The notes under the pieces are model-generated. The model searched no databases and was not told the DNA's origin. It saw only the letters and a program-made list of their open reading frames with translations. Source: Cephalopachus bancanus (Eukaryota > Chordata > Mammalia > Primates > Tarsiidae). Taken from it: a stretch of DNA of 64,000 bases. The stretch spans positions 11,617,501-11,681,500 of the forward strand of contig JAPVLO010000001.1 of NCBI GenBank assembly GCA_027257055.1, read 5' to 3'. Shown piece after piece: positions 50,873 through 61,313 of this stretch. Numbering within the stretch: position 1 is the first letter of the stretch; each line of letters opens with the position of its first letter. The position numbers and the translations under genes were made by a program.

Positions 50873-51160
50873 AGCCAGGCTCTGAGGCTCAGCCTGTAAT
50901 CCCGAGCCTTTGGGAGGCTGAGGTGAGTGGATTGCCTGAGCCTGCGGGTTTGAGACCCGCCTGGGCAGTCGAGACCTCATCTCTACAATAAATCAAAAAA
51001 ATTAGCCGGGCGTGGTAGCGTGCGTCTGTAGTTCCAGCTACTTGGAAGGCTGCGGCGGAAGGGTCACCAGAGCCCAGCAGGTCGAGGCTGCGGTGGCCGA
51101 AAGCGGCCACTGCACTCCAGTCTGGGCGATAGTGAGACTCCAACTCAAAAAAAAACACAA
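50873..51160 (+). repeat. Alu dimer
   Basis: Full dimer of the local dialect. Flanks AAAAAGATCTG and AAAAAAATCTG are a likely target-site duplication. Confidence 0.92.
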
Positions 51161-52015
51161 AAAAATCTGTCTTATATATGTATACGCCACACTTCTGAAT
51201 GGGGACATATATTACAATAGTACTCAAGAATGTAAACACTTTAGAATTTAAGTACTTGAGAATTTAAGAAATGTATTTTTCTTTTCAAATTGAGTATTAT
51301 GTAAACCAGTTCTCAAACTGAGTAGTGTTTGTGGGTGGTACCTGCAAGGCAGACAGAAATTCTCAGGTATTATGAATGGGATATATGCCTAACATTTGCA
51401 AGATATCCTTTTGGCAGTGTCTGTCAAGCAAGTATAAGAAATATAATCTTTTCATATAAGATTATAAAAATAAAAGAATGCATACATTCTTGAGGTATAA
51501 AGATTCAAATTTATACTTAAATAAACAAAGCACAGACAGTATAAGATTTATGTTGGTACCTAATTTCAAACCCACTTTCACTAACCAACTGTCTGGGAGT
51601 ATGGTGAGTAAATAAATCTGTCAGTAACTACAAAAGTTTACCTGTAACATCAAAACTTATATCTCCTAAATACTTCGTTTTTATAATGCTTATTTGTAAG
51701 AAAGTATGAGAGCTAAATATGTATGAGAAAAATCTTTATTTAAGTGTAAATTATGTTAATAATATACTTTTGTAATTTTGTAGCTTAGAATATTTCGTTT
51801 TTTAATATTGCCAGGCAACTTGAAGATTTTGACAGGTCTGTCAGATTCTTATTGCATATCAAAAACCTGTTTTAAATAATAGCATGAACTACGGGAAAAA
51901 ATTACATGCCTTGATATTTGCTACTCAATTTATGTAATACAGGAATTTAAATTCTAGAATATTAATCATATATGGAACAATTATTATTCTTTATTTATCC
52001 TAAAGTATTTTCTAG

Positions 52016-52414
<399 letters not shown>

Positions 52415-55329
52415 ATAGAACAAATAATTTTTATGATACACTGTAATAAAAAAGTTTACCAAAGTAAATCTAAGCTGTATTTGATCTCCAATTTCTGTGA
52501 ATTCAAGACACTATAATATTATTAGAACTATTCGAGGATGTTTCTTTTGAATAATTAGACAAGAGGCTCTTTAAACAATTTAAACCAAAATGAAATATAA
52601 TCTCTCTTTATTTTATACATATATGAAAAGTGGTATTTTTTTAATGGAAGAGAATATAAAACTAGAAAGTAATAATACATTCTAAATCTAAAATTTAGAA
52701 ATCAGTGCATTAATTTTTTAAATTGCATATGGGTATCATAAAGCGAATATATTTCTTCTTACTATGAATCCCAATAATTTGTAATGCAACATGATTTTGT
52801 GTATTCTTCTATCTATAATTCTGACAGATAGATTTATAAACTATTAAACATAATTTTTATGAAAATGTTGCCTGTTACAGAAATATAATGCATTTACTTT
52901 TAATGTAGCCTATGATTTTGTAGATTGCCTTAAAAATGAAAAAAGCATTTTCACAGAACTTATATATTGAAAAAGACTTTTAATTATACCACTTCGTAGT
53001 TATAAGAATGTCTAAAATTAAGGAAAAGTGTTCAGAAAACAACATTAGCACATTCTTCAATGACAACATTTTAAGTCATGTGATACAGTTTATATGTGAG
53101 TGTGTTTGTGGCCTTTTCAAAATCAAAGAGAAATTATACATTAAACTAAGGAACTGTGCTTGTATTACATTTCTGAACATAATCAATTGATTTGTTAAAC
53201 TATGAACACCTGCACGTTAAATTTGAAACTATAATTTTTGAAAACAGCTATTATGGAATAAATGTTTCAACCTGATGACAACAAAACCCTACAACTAAGA
53301 AATATCTACAAGACATCATAGGTAATTAATTATCTGTTGTGATGAAGAGAAACTCAAATGTCTGTGTTTATTTTTCAATAGAAAGAAGAAATCTTTTTAA
53401 GGAGTGAAAATTTTTAAGGCTTTCAGAATGTTCTTATAGGAATTAAAGTTTTTACAATGTGTTTTTGTGCATGTAGCCAACTTCTACCTCACACAAAAAT
53501 ATAACCCAGAGGCAATCAGTAACATTATAAATGAGTTTAACTTACACTATACCTATATAGTTATGATGATATAAATATAAAGTTGAGAATTAATTCAGGT
53601 AAAGGGGAAGAAAACTTTTCGATACACTTTTTGGACACTTGAACAAATATATCGGACATATTTTTTGAACATATGAGGCAGTCTATTGACAACACAGACT
53701 ATCTTTTTAGTACTGAATTATACAGATTGAATTTTTTAAAAATGAGAAATGAGGGCTTCTATACTGGAAGGAGGCATATTCAGTTATTACATGGTACCCT
53801 TCTTAAATATAAATATGCTAAAATCTCTGCAACTTTTTATTAATAATAGAACTATCAGACACAGAGTACCCTTTTCTTTACAATTTCAATGCAGCAAATC
53901 TTTTCCAAATAAATAACTATGCAATAAACCCACTAGTCATTCATTATTAATTTCTACCTTTTTAAGTTCAATTCCCAGGCATGAGTTATAGTGGTATGGT
54001 TTAAAAAACTCGGTGAAAAGTTTGAGTAAGATCTACGTATCTAGTGAAATAGTATTTTAGATTAATGTTGTAAATTCCGAGTCACTGTTTTTAAAGTTCT
54101 ATGTTTCTGATCTTTAAAAAACGATAATAATGCAAGGTGAGTATGAGTTTAGTTTAATTGTCAATAACACAACTAGTCAACACCAAATAAAATATGACCC
54201 TTGCATTATATTCAGGTAAAATAGGTGTGTCCTTAGTCCAGTCTTCCTGTCAAAGAATCACAAAGTAGTTGATTTATATGATCCTTGATTGTGCTTCCCA
54301 ACACAAGGCAAGTAGGGTCAAGAGCTTTCTGTGCACGAGGGGGCTGAGGAAGTGGCAAAGAGAAAGGACGAGAGAGAATGTGGTGTATTGTTTCTTTTTA
54401 AAAGAAATACCAGTTAACTGTGTTGTGTAAGAAATTGCCCTTGGAACAAAACATTAGGGCTTATAAGAGATTCTGTCATTATATTCTTCCTACTAAAGGT
54501 CACTGCAGTAACTTCATTTTCAAAGGAGCCTTGGGATATATCGTGTTTCAGTACCACGGACAGCGACACCCCTATCAGGACCTGAGCCCATGGTTGCACT
54601 GACCAATGTCAAGAAACTTGTACAGACCTCTCCTTTGCAATCAGCTTCCCGTTACCTTCAACAGGGAGATCTTGAGTATAACACAGGTTATTAAATATGT
54701 CACTAAATCTCAATGTACGGCATCAAACATTTGCCACTTAACACTTCTGAAAAGCATATTGAAAATCCAAGCTAACTAAATGTTTCTGATAAATGACCTC
54801 ACATTGGTAATCAATCACCAGATACCTAATTACAGTCTTTCACTCATAGTAAGACTCAGATCAATAACTGTATAAACGTTTAAGAGAAAACAGGAAACTT
54901 AAGGAGAATAAGTATACTTAGGTAGGCCACTAGCCTTTGCAAACAGAACTCGCCCTGTAAAAAGAGGTAGTTTTATGTTCCTACATAAACAACTACAGAC
55001 AATTTCTCTTGTCCCTCTGGCCAGTCAACTTAATGATGTCACTATTCACAAGTTCATATGTGCAGGTCCACAGGCCAAATCACACATACTTGTCTCCAAC
55101 TCTAGGCTTTACCTCTGGGCAGCAGCAGCATTGCAGTCCCACCCTTGTCTTCCTGACAAGCCTTATTCAAACTCCATTTTTAAAAACACGTAACAGAGTG
55201 TGAGCCAACTGCACGGCTGTAGGAAATAGCTGAGGCACCAGCTTTACTACCTCAGATAACCAGGGACTTCCCTGATCCTCCAAGGATTCCCGGAAGAAGG
55301 CATCCGTCCACCAAGCAATCCACCAGGTC
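52415..55329. other. First part of intron 1, AT-rich, no repeat recognised
   Basis: Nearly 3 kb next to exon 1 without any insertion that I can name. GC content rises after about 54900 toward the island. Confidence 0.5.
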
Positions 55330-55504
55330 TTCCCAACTCAAACAGCGAGCCAAGCTCTTCTAGCCACAAAAACGACGGTTAAAGCAACAACACCGGAGCC
55401 AGAAGGAGAAAGACCACAAAACTAAACTCGAGAAGGCGCCCCAACCGAGCCCACAGAGACGGAGAAGGCCAGGTCGAGGGAGGGGGACGAGGCTACCCCA
55501 GCGT

Positions 55505-55516
55505 TCCTACCTTACA
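55505..55516 (-). other. NALF1: Splice donor of NALF1 exon 1 (two overlapping GT donors)
   Basis: On the minus strand the exon ends in TGTAAG followed by GTAGGA. The family sequence continues through Cys-Lys at this point and the reading frame becomes meaningless beyond it (VGTLG, stop), so the exon end is placed at 55511. A second GT, with a good GTAAGG context, starts five bases earlier, after 55516. Using it would shift the frame. Confidence 0.8.
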
Positions 55517-56149
55517 GTCTTCGGGACACGATTTCACCGAGTACTCCTCCGACTGTAAGTATTTGTGGAGCACACTTTCAAACTCTTCGTATTTCTCCTG
55601 AGCATGGTGGTCATAGTCCTGGTAAGCCTCGACGCACTGCCTGCAGGTGGTCATCTCGCCGCCTTCCTTGAGCACCACATCCAGACTGCAGTTCAAAGTG
55701 CTGGGACTGGACAGCCCCGAGAACAACTCCCAAAGTGTGTAGGAATTACAAAACGAAAGGTAAAAATCCGACAGGTTCCCGAGCGGAGCCGGGCGCCGGC
55801 CCCTGGCCTCCCGCGCCTCCCCCGCGGCCGCCGCCCCCCGACTCCAGTTCCTGGCGCACACCGCGTCCGCGTCCTCCACCGTGAAGCACTGGCCCGAGGA
55901 CGCGCCCTGGGGGTAGCAAGTCTCCAGGCGCCACAGGGGCTTGGCGGAGTTTCCTGGGAAAGGCGGCTTGCCCCGGTGGCTCTTGCCTCGGTTGTCCTTG
56001 CCGCCGCCGCCGCCGCCGCCGCCGGCTCCCGGGGAGGGGGGCAGGGTGGGGGACGCGGAGGCGGAGAGGAGTCTGTGAGCCTGGGCGGCGGGCGCGGACT
56101 CCCCCATGCTCGCCAGGAGCGCGGGCCAGGAGGGCTCCGGCGGCCGCTG

Positions 56150-56182
<33 letters not shown>

Positions 56183-56416
56183 CTGGCGCTGCTGCCGCTG
56201 CTGCTCCTTGTCCCGGGCGCGGGTCAGTTTGGCCTCGGCGCAGAACCACAAGTGATCAGACAGCAGGACTGTGAAAAACAAGAGAGATGCCAGAGACAGT
56301 CGCCATTTCTGAGCCCTCTCGGAATCGATGAACGGTTTCTCGTTCTCCCGGGGTGCTGCCAACCAGATTTTTAGGCCGTCGTCATACTGCCGACACATCC
56401 AAGCACCCCTGGTCAT
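55511..56416 (-). CDS. NALF1: NALF1 (FAM155A) first coding exon: NALCN channel auxiliary factor 1, N-terminal 302 residues
   Basis: I recognise the protein as NALF1 from its N-terminus ([14 protein letters not shown]) and from the near-invariant stretch [18 protein letters not shown]. The family member binds the NALCN sodium-leak channel with UNC79 and UNC80. It supports channel folding and surface delivery, and its cysteine-rich domain sits on the extracellular side. Visible parts: a cytosolic start; a hydrophobic segment at residues 40-59; a Gln/Arg-rich stretch at 72-91 with nine uninterrupted Gln at 80-88; Gly8 at 132-139; then the ectodomain with Cys 167, 177, 187, 223, 243, 258, 261, 297 and 301, and N-glycosylation sequons at N190, N214 and N242. 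The ATG at 56416 is the first in frame: an in-frame TAA lies at 56492-56494, the frame between them has no ATG, and A is at -3. The exon ends after the Lys codon at a GT donor. The human protein is about 458 residues, so the C-terminal third lies on later exons outside the window. The C-terminal membrane segment is not seen. Confidence 0.96.
56001..56024. repeat. (CCG)8, coding for Gly8 in NALF1
   Basis: Eight CCG units on the plus strand, equal to GGC codons 132-139 of NALF1, between the Gln-rich region and the cysteine-rich ectodomain. Confidence 0.95.
56153..56179. repeat. (CTG)9, coding for Gln9 in NALF1
   Basis: Nine perfect CTG units on the plus strand, equal to CAG codons 80-88 of NALF1. 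Arg-interrupted Gln codons flank it on both sides. Confidence 0.95.
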
Positions 56417-56487
56417 ATTTTGGGAAGGCACAGCCCTGGCCGACTCCACCGTGAGGGCTCCTGGGCCGCTGTCGCCACAATATGCAT
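56413..56487 (-). promoter_or_regulatory. Upstream ORF of 24 codons overlapping the NALF1 start (AUGA)
   Basis: An ATG at 56487 opens a 24-codon frame ending in TGA at 56415-56413. The last base of that stop lies one base past the NALF1 ATG (56416-56414), so stop and start share AUGA. The frame differs from NALF1. Its own start context is weak (T at -3, C at +4), so scanning ribosomes could leak past it, and termination could allow reinitiation. It matters only if transcription starts upstream of 56487. The peptide resembles nothing I know. Confidence 0.6.
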
Positions 56488-56529
56488 TGACTTAAAGGGT
56501 TTAGTTTCCTTATCCCCTCCTCCCGTTTC

Positions 56530-56620
56530 TTCTCTCTCTCTCTCTTTCTGTCTCTCTCTCTCTCTCTCTCTTCTCCCTCTCTCTCTCCCCCTCTCTTCCT
56601 TTCTCCTTTCTTTTCTTTTT
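56530..56620. repeat. (TC)n-rich pyrimidine tract in NALF1 leader
   Basis: Nearly pure C/T on the plus strand, with perfect TC dinucleotide runs around 56532-56546 and 56551-56571. In the minus-strand transcript it reads as GA repeats. It is complementary to the (GA)n at 56719-56767. Confidence 0.9.
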
Positions 56621-56623
56621 TGC

Positions 56624-56629
56624 CTACAT
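56624..56629 (-). promoter_or_regulatory. Start-stop upstream element (ATG immediately followed by TAG)
   Basis: On the minus strand ATG at 56629-56627 is followed directly by TAG at 56626-56624, about 210 bases before the NALF1 start. Such AUG-stop elements are known to stall or cap scanning ribosomes in some mRNAs. The context is weak (T at -3). Function here is inference. Confidence 0.4.
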
Positions 56630-56671
56630 GAATATTACCAGGCTTTGGAGGAAGGTCTGACTTGCTCCGAC

Positions 56672-56692
56672 CTAATCGTCAGCCGACCCCAT
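56672..56692 (-). promoter_or_regulatory. Six-codon upstream ORF in the NALF1 leader
   Basis: ATG at 56692 encodes MGSADD and stops at TAG 56674-56672. It is in the same frame as NALF1, so the TAG also shows that the leader cannot be an N-terminal extension. It is the third short upstream frame in the last 280 bases of the leader. Confidence 0.4.
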
Positions 56693-56714
56693 CCTCCGTA
56701 GAGTGGGAAGCAAT

Positions 56715-56718
<4 letters not shown>

Positions 56719-56758
<40 letters not shown>

Positions 56759-56767
56759 GAGAGAGAG
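56719..56767. repeat. (GA)n microsatellite in NALF1 leader
   Basis: About 49 bases of GA with a single interruption (GGG near 56747). It reads as CU repeats in the minus-strand transcript. Confidence 0.92.
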
Positions 56768-56965
56768 GCGGAGGAGGCTGTGCTGGTGGCCGGCGGCGAG
56801 GCTGGGTGCTGGAGGTGATGGTGGAGGTGGCGGGGTGCCTGGCGCTGCTCCTGTCACCCAGGCATTGTCAGAGCACGGGTCCCCATGGCCCCGCGGAGGA
56901 CAGCCCGCTCTCCCCTGCCAGGGGCATGCCGCGTCTCCGCTGCCCACTGACGGCGACCAGAGCGC

Positions 56966-57093
56966 CTCCCCTCCTCCTCCTCGTCCTCCTCTTCCTCCTC
57001 CTCGTCCTCCTCTTCCTCCTCCTCCTCTTCTTCGCCTCCTCTTCCTCCTCCGTCCTTTCCTTCTCCTTTTTCTTCTCCTCCGCCTCCCGCTCC
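56966..57093. repeat. Pyrimidine tract rich in CTC triplets (GGA/GAA in NALF1 sense)
   Basis: About 128 bases almost free of purines on the plus strand, built on CTC/CCT/TTC triplets. The sense transcript would be a long purine run. The open frames seen across it are simple-sequence artefacts. Confidence 0.85.
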
Positions 57094-57149
57094 TACTTCT
57101 CGCTCGCTCTCCCAGAGTCCGGAGCCTGGGCTGCCACCGCCGGCAGGGC

Positions 57150-57185
57150 TGTCCCTCCCCCCCACCCCCCACCCCGCGCTCTAAC

Positions 57186-57216
<31 letters not shown>

Positions 57217-57700
57217 GGTCTGCCCGCGGGCGCCGCCGCCGCCGCCGCCGCCGGGGCTCGGACTGCTGACGCCGCCTCCCGCGGACCTCCGGGCCGGATC
57301 GCCTGCGCTGGGCCTCCCGACAGCCACGGTCATCTTCAGTCCCCGGGCTAAGTTGCCGCCATCTTCGTCCTGGAGAAACACTTTTTTGGGGGGGAGCGCC
57401 GGCTTTTGCGTCATCTCCTCCCGCGCCGAGGTCTCTCCATCCTGGCGCATTGGCGCCGGGCTCGGCCGGGGGGGAGGGGGAGGCGCGCAGGGCCCCGACG
57501 GGGTGGGGGCCGCCCTGCCCAGGGGCCCCCCGCCTGGCTTTCTGGGCTCGGGCTTTGGCGCTTTCCTTTCCGTCCCAACCCCTCCCCACTATTCCCCCTC
57601 CCCCCGGGGGGCGGCGAGGGGGTGGGGGAGTCGGAAGGTGGACCGCAGGACCGAGGATGCTCATTTCGCCAGCATCCTCCACTCTGCGTCTCGGGAGAGT
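57150..57700 (-). promoter_or_regulatory. NALF1: Likely NALF1 core promoter region
   Basis: No TATA box is apparent. On the minus strand there is a CCAAT box (ATTGG on the plus strand at 57449-57453) inside a palindromic GGCGC/GCGCC setting. About 40 bases nearer the gene there is an ATF/CREB-like TGACGCAA (plus strand TGCGTCAT at 57407-57414). GC-rich boxes lie at 57604-57628. The transcription start is not determinable from sequence. This placement rests on position upstream of the coding exon and on the clustered motifs. Confidence 0.4.
57191..57252. repeat. Two CCG/GCC triplet tracts (CGG in NALF1 sense)
   Basis: Nine CCG units occupy 57191-57217 and seven GCC units occupy 57232-57252, separated by 14 bases. 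They lie upstream of the coding exon, in the likely 5' leader or promoter. Confidence 0.9.
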
Positions 57701-58690
57701 CCGAGGTGCGGGAGCGCGGCTGGAGGGCTCTGTCCGGGCGAGGGTCTGGGGAGCGTCTTCTCGGCTAGGAAACGGTCTCCTTCGAATGGGAGGTAGGGGG
57801 GTCGGGGAGAAAATGCGCCTTGACTCGAGGAGAGACGAGGTGACATTTGGTCTCTGTGACTGTGCCTCGGGGGTCCCTAGGCGACAGCGACCAGCAGCCA
57901 GCCGTGCGTTATGCGGTGTGGTCGGTCGACTTGATTGTACGGAAGGGATGGTGCGTGTGTGCGCGCGTCTGTCTGTCTCTGGCTATGTATATATGGCAGT
58001 GTGTATAGGACAGCTACCTAGGCGTCCCTTCTCGTGCTGGGAAGTAGACGGTGAGAAGTGGCCTCAGAGAGTCTTAAGAGGAAACAGTGCGACCCGCGCT
58101 ACTTGCGGTCACCGGCTAGCTCTCCCGGCTGCGCTCCGCGTCTGCCTCTCCGAGGATTCCTCCTCGATCTGGAACAGCTCGAGCTCCTCTGCCCTCCCCC
58201 TCCCCCAGGCCTGCGCCCAGCCCCCACCGCGGTGGGCTTCTCTGCCGCCCGGGACTTCCGCAGCGGCGGCGAGCGGGGCTGCCTGGGAGTCGTCGCCGCA
58301 GTCTGAGGCTCTGGTGCCCCTTAGCGTTGGATCTCGGCGTTCCGAGAAGGGAACGCGACAGACACACTGGGGAAATCTGGGGTCACCTCGATTCCGGCTC
58401 GAGGCTGTGGGCAGACCTCCGTCCGCTTTTCTCTGAAGATGCGGCCGACCTCGCGGCGAGCCCCCTCGCCCCCTTGCCCCCGGGCCCGCGAGGACGCGGG
58501 CAGGAGGCACCCGGCGTGCGAGCCCGCTTGGCGCGCAACGGAGCGCAGCGCTGTCCGGGGCTGTCGCCGGTGGTCGCGAAGGATGCGGTTTGCTGTGTCG
58601 CCTGCTTCCGTCCCTGCTTTCTAAAGAGCCTAATGCCTTGCCTGAGTGCACGTTCTCAGGAGTCGCAGTAGGCGTCCTCGTCCTAAGTAA

Positions 58691-61006
58691 AATACCTTGA
58701 GAGACCAAAGGGAGGGGTCATCGTATCCCTTTTCCTTTTGCAGGCGCCATGGGTGTTGGGGTTGAGGGAGCAGTGGGTGTTTTTTAAACGGGACGTCGCA
58801 AAGCCTAATGGTCGAGATTCAACCACCAGGTCCCTTCTGAAGCGTAATAAGGTACCGAAGATTACGAAATGTTGCCCGTGTAAATTCTAAGTTCCTAAAA
58901 ACTACTTGTGATGACCACCAAAAAAAAAAAAAAAAGTGTTCAGTTTGTTGGCTGGTTTGCTTATTAAGGGTGATATCGTGTTTTTATTAAAGATCATTCA
59001 GCATATTGAATTTCTGATTATTGCCAACATTTTACTTCATGATTCATATACAAATACTATTTATTAGCTAGATTGTTTATTAATCAGTTGATGTCTGTAG
59101 TTTATATGAGGACCCCGAGCCACAAGCTTATACACTAAACTAAATAATATGTGTTCATATGTTCACACAGACATCGTTATTGTTATACAAGTAGTGTATG
59201 TGCATTGTAGAAGCATTTTCAAAAGAAAAAGAGCAATTTAAAAAGTCATAACTGATCTCAGCATACACAGAGATGTACTATTTTCATCTTATAGCATCTT
59301 CCTAACATTTTTATTTTGTATTGTCCATCCAGTTTTGTGATACTTGTCCAAGGTTTTTGAGGAATTGAAGTAGAAGTTATGATAGAATACATTTCCACAT
59401 GTATGAAATAATAAAATATTTTCCCTTCAATATCACATTAATTTTAATGAGACACACAAATTTTAATGGTGGCTCAGATTATTGGCATCCCTCTTACTCT
59501 CAATGTGCGATTAAATCAGAAGTAGAACCCAAAATAAAGGAAATAAAAGAAAAGTCTATAAAACCAAAGGATGGTAATTTCTAAACAAGAAAAAGGAGCA
59601 AAGGCCGGTTCTGTTATTTTTATCTAATTAGTATGCAGATCTAGTCAAATTATATATCAGAAAATATTTCGATGATACTTATGAAAAGCCCTAGATACTA
59701 CATTAAAATCATAGTGCTTAATGTGATTTTTACTTTTTCTAACAGACTAGAGTTCATTCTTTGTTTTTAAGTCAGCTGAGTCTTGCCTTCTAATGTTTCT
59801 CATGAATTGGATCAGCTGTTATAAAAGACAATTGAAGGGTGCAGGCCTGCTGAAACTGTTAACCAGTTCCACCTCTGTTTGGCCTAGTGAGTCTTGTAGG
59901 AAGACTGAGATGAAAGGCCGTATCTGGCCTCTTGAAACTTAGGTGAAGGAAGAAACCAGGTGAGCCAACAATCACAGTGAAAGGGACTCTGTGAGGCTGA
60001 GCAATTTCTGAGACTTCGGAATGGAGTGGTGACCTCCAATCAGATTTTGAGAGAAACCGGGCATATGTAGGTATTGAGGGCACAGATTGCAGTCAGAAAG
60101 GAGTCTTTTAGAAAGTGGGAAAGGGTATTTCAGAAGAATAGCCGTGTTCAAGGACTCAGGAGTTTGAAGGAGCCCGGTTCACTGAGGGTCTACAGACAGA
60201 CTGGTGTGCTATGTTGAGTGTGACCTGCCTATCTGCAGGGGGTGAAATGAAGAGGGGAGAGAAGGATTGGGACTCTGTTATGAACCACACAGTATAATGC
60301 GTGAAGGGAATTGGCTTTCACCTGAAAGGGATTGGGATTCATGAAGGAAATTTAGATCGTGATTTGAATGCTAGTTTTCATTAACATCCCTGTTCCTTAA
60401 AATCAAAATGAGAAGTGTGTTCAGAGAACGTGTTAACCAGATTAGTAAATGCTGATTCTTGTTAGCTTTATCAGCTAAAATATTGCACAGTGGCAAAGAA
60501 GAGCAAATAGTTTGGCTGGAATGTAAGTTTCATTTATCAGGAAAAGCAGGCTGTGGAGTCTAGAAACTCCCACGTAGGTTTTACCTCGGAGTGTGACTAA
60601 TGGCATAGAGAAGTTTAATAGCACCGGCACATTTCAGAAGGCTGCTGAATAGTAGTTGCAAATACATTATATTGAGGGTTCTGCCGACAGGCTGTATTTT
60701 ATATAAGAGAACATTGCAGAGATGCTCTACACATGTATCATACCTCTGTAATTACTGTTTGGGGTGTCATGTCTGCTTATATCCTTCAAAGATTCACAAT
60801 TCTTAAGTTATTTGATTATGCTTATTTTCATGGGAATCTTCATTTTTATTTCTGTTGAAATGGCTAAATTTGTTATGCACTGGGAGATGGGTTTTTTTAT
60901 TCTGCCTTTATGTTATAAAAACGATAAACGTTATATTTGCTGTCTTCTCATAAATGTATTCTCATCCTTTAGAATGAACATCTTTCTACAGTAATAATTT
61001 TACCAT
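58691..61006. other. Upstream flank of NALF1, nothing recognised
   Basis: AT-rich with a poly-A run at 58920-58935. The stretch 59820-60380 is more balanced in composition and lacks a recognised repeat. Confidence 0.5.
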
Positions 61007-61018
61007 AGAAAAGTAGCC

Positions 61019-61301
61019 CAGCCGGGCTCGGTGGCTCAGCCTGTAATCCCGCGCCTTTGGGAGGCTGAGGTGAGTGGACTGCCTGAGTCCACGGGTTCGA
61101 GACCCGCCTGGGCGGCGAGACCTCATCTCTACGATAAATAAAAAAATCAGCCGGGCGTGGTAGCGCATGCCTGTAATTCCGGCTACTTGGAAGGCTGAGG
61201 CAGAAGGATCGCCGGAGCCCAGGTCGAGGCTGCGGTGGCCAGGAGCGGCCACTGCACTCCAGTCTGGGCGACAGAGTGAAACTCCAACTCAAAAAAAAAA
61301 A
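61019..61301 (+). repeat. Alu dimer upstream of NALF1
   Basis: Full dimer of the local dialect, missing a few bases before the right-arm GTCGAGG. The perfect duplication AGAAAAGTAGCC is at 61007-61018 and 61302-61313. Confidence 0.95.
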
Positions 61302-61313
61302 AGAAAAGTAGCC

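Larger units (their letters stand above)
55330..58690. promoter_or_regulatory. CpG island over NALF1 exon 1, leader and promoter
   Basis: Base composition changes abruptly from AT-rich intron to GC-rich, CpG-dense sequence near 55330-55780, and back to AT-rich near 58690. The densest CpG lies at 55780-56050 and 56880-58620. An island of this size spanning a first coding exon is typical of promoters of brain and developmental genes. Edges are judged by eye. Confidence 0.85.

Noticed and set aside
55511..55516. Exon end at the GTAAGG donor
   Set aside because: It would cut the Cys-Lys codons that the family keeps at this position. Kept only as a possible alternative donor.
56417..56449. N-terminal extension of NALF1 by 11 codons ([11 protein letters not shown]...)
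   Set aside because: The first codon at 56449 is GTG, not ATG. The family start is the ATG at 56416, and an in-frame TAA lies at 56494-56492.
56672..57682. 336-codon frame upstream of and in frame with NALF1
   Set aside because: It is made of CGG, GGA and GA repeats, begins at GTG (first ATG 57664), and ends at a TAG before the NALF1 start. The composition explains the lack of stops.
55565..58436. Long open frames on the plus strand (269, 229 and 328 codons) as a divergent gene
   Set aside because: They are GC-rich shadows of the NALF1 exon and island. The 328-codon frame begins at TTG and shows no domain. A noncoding divergent transcript cannot be excluded but is not shown.
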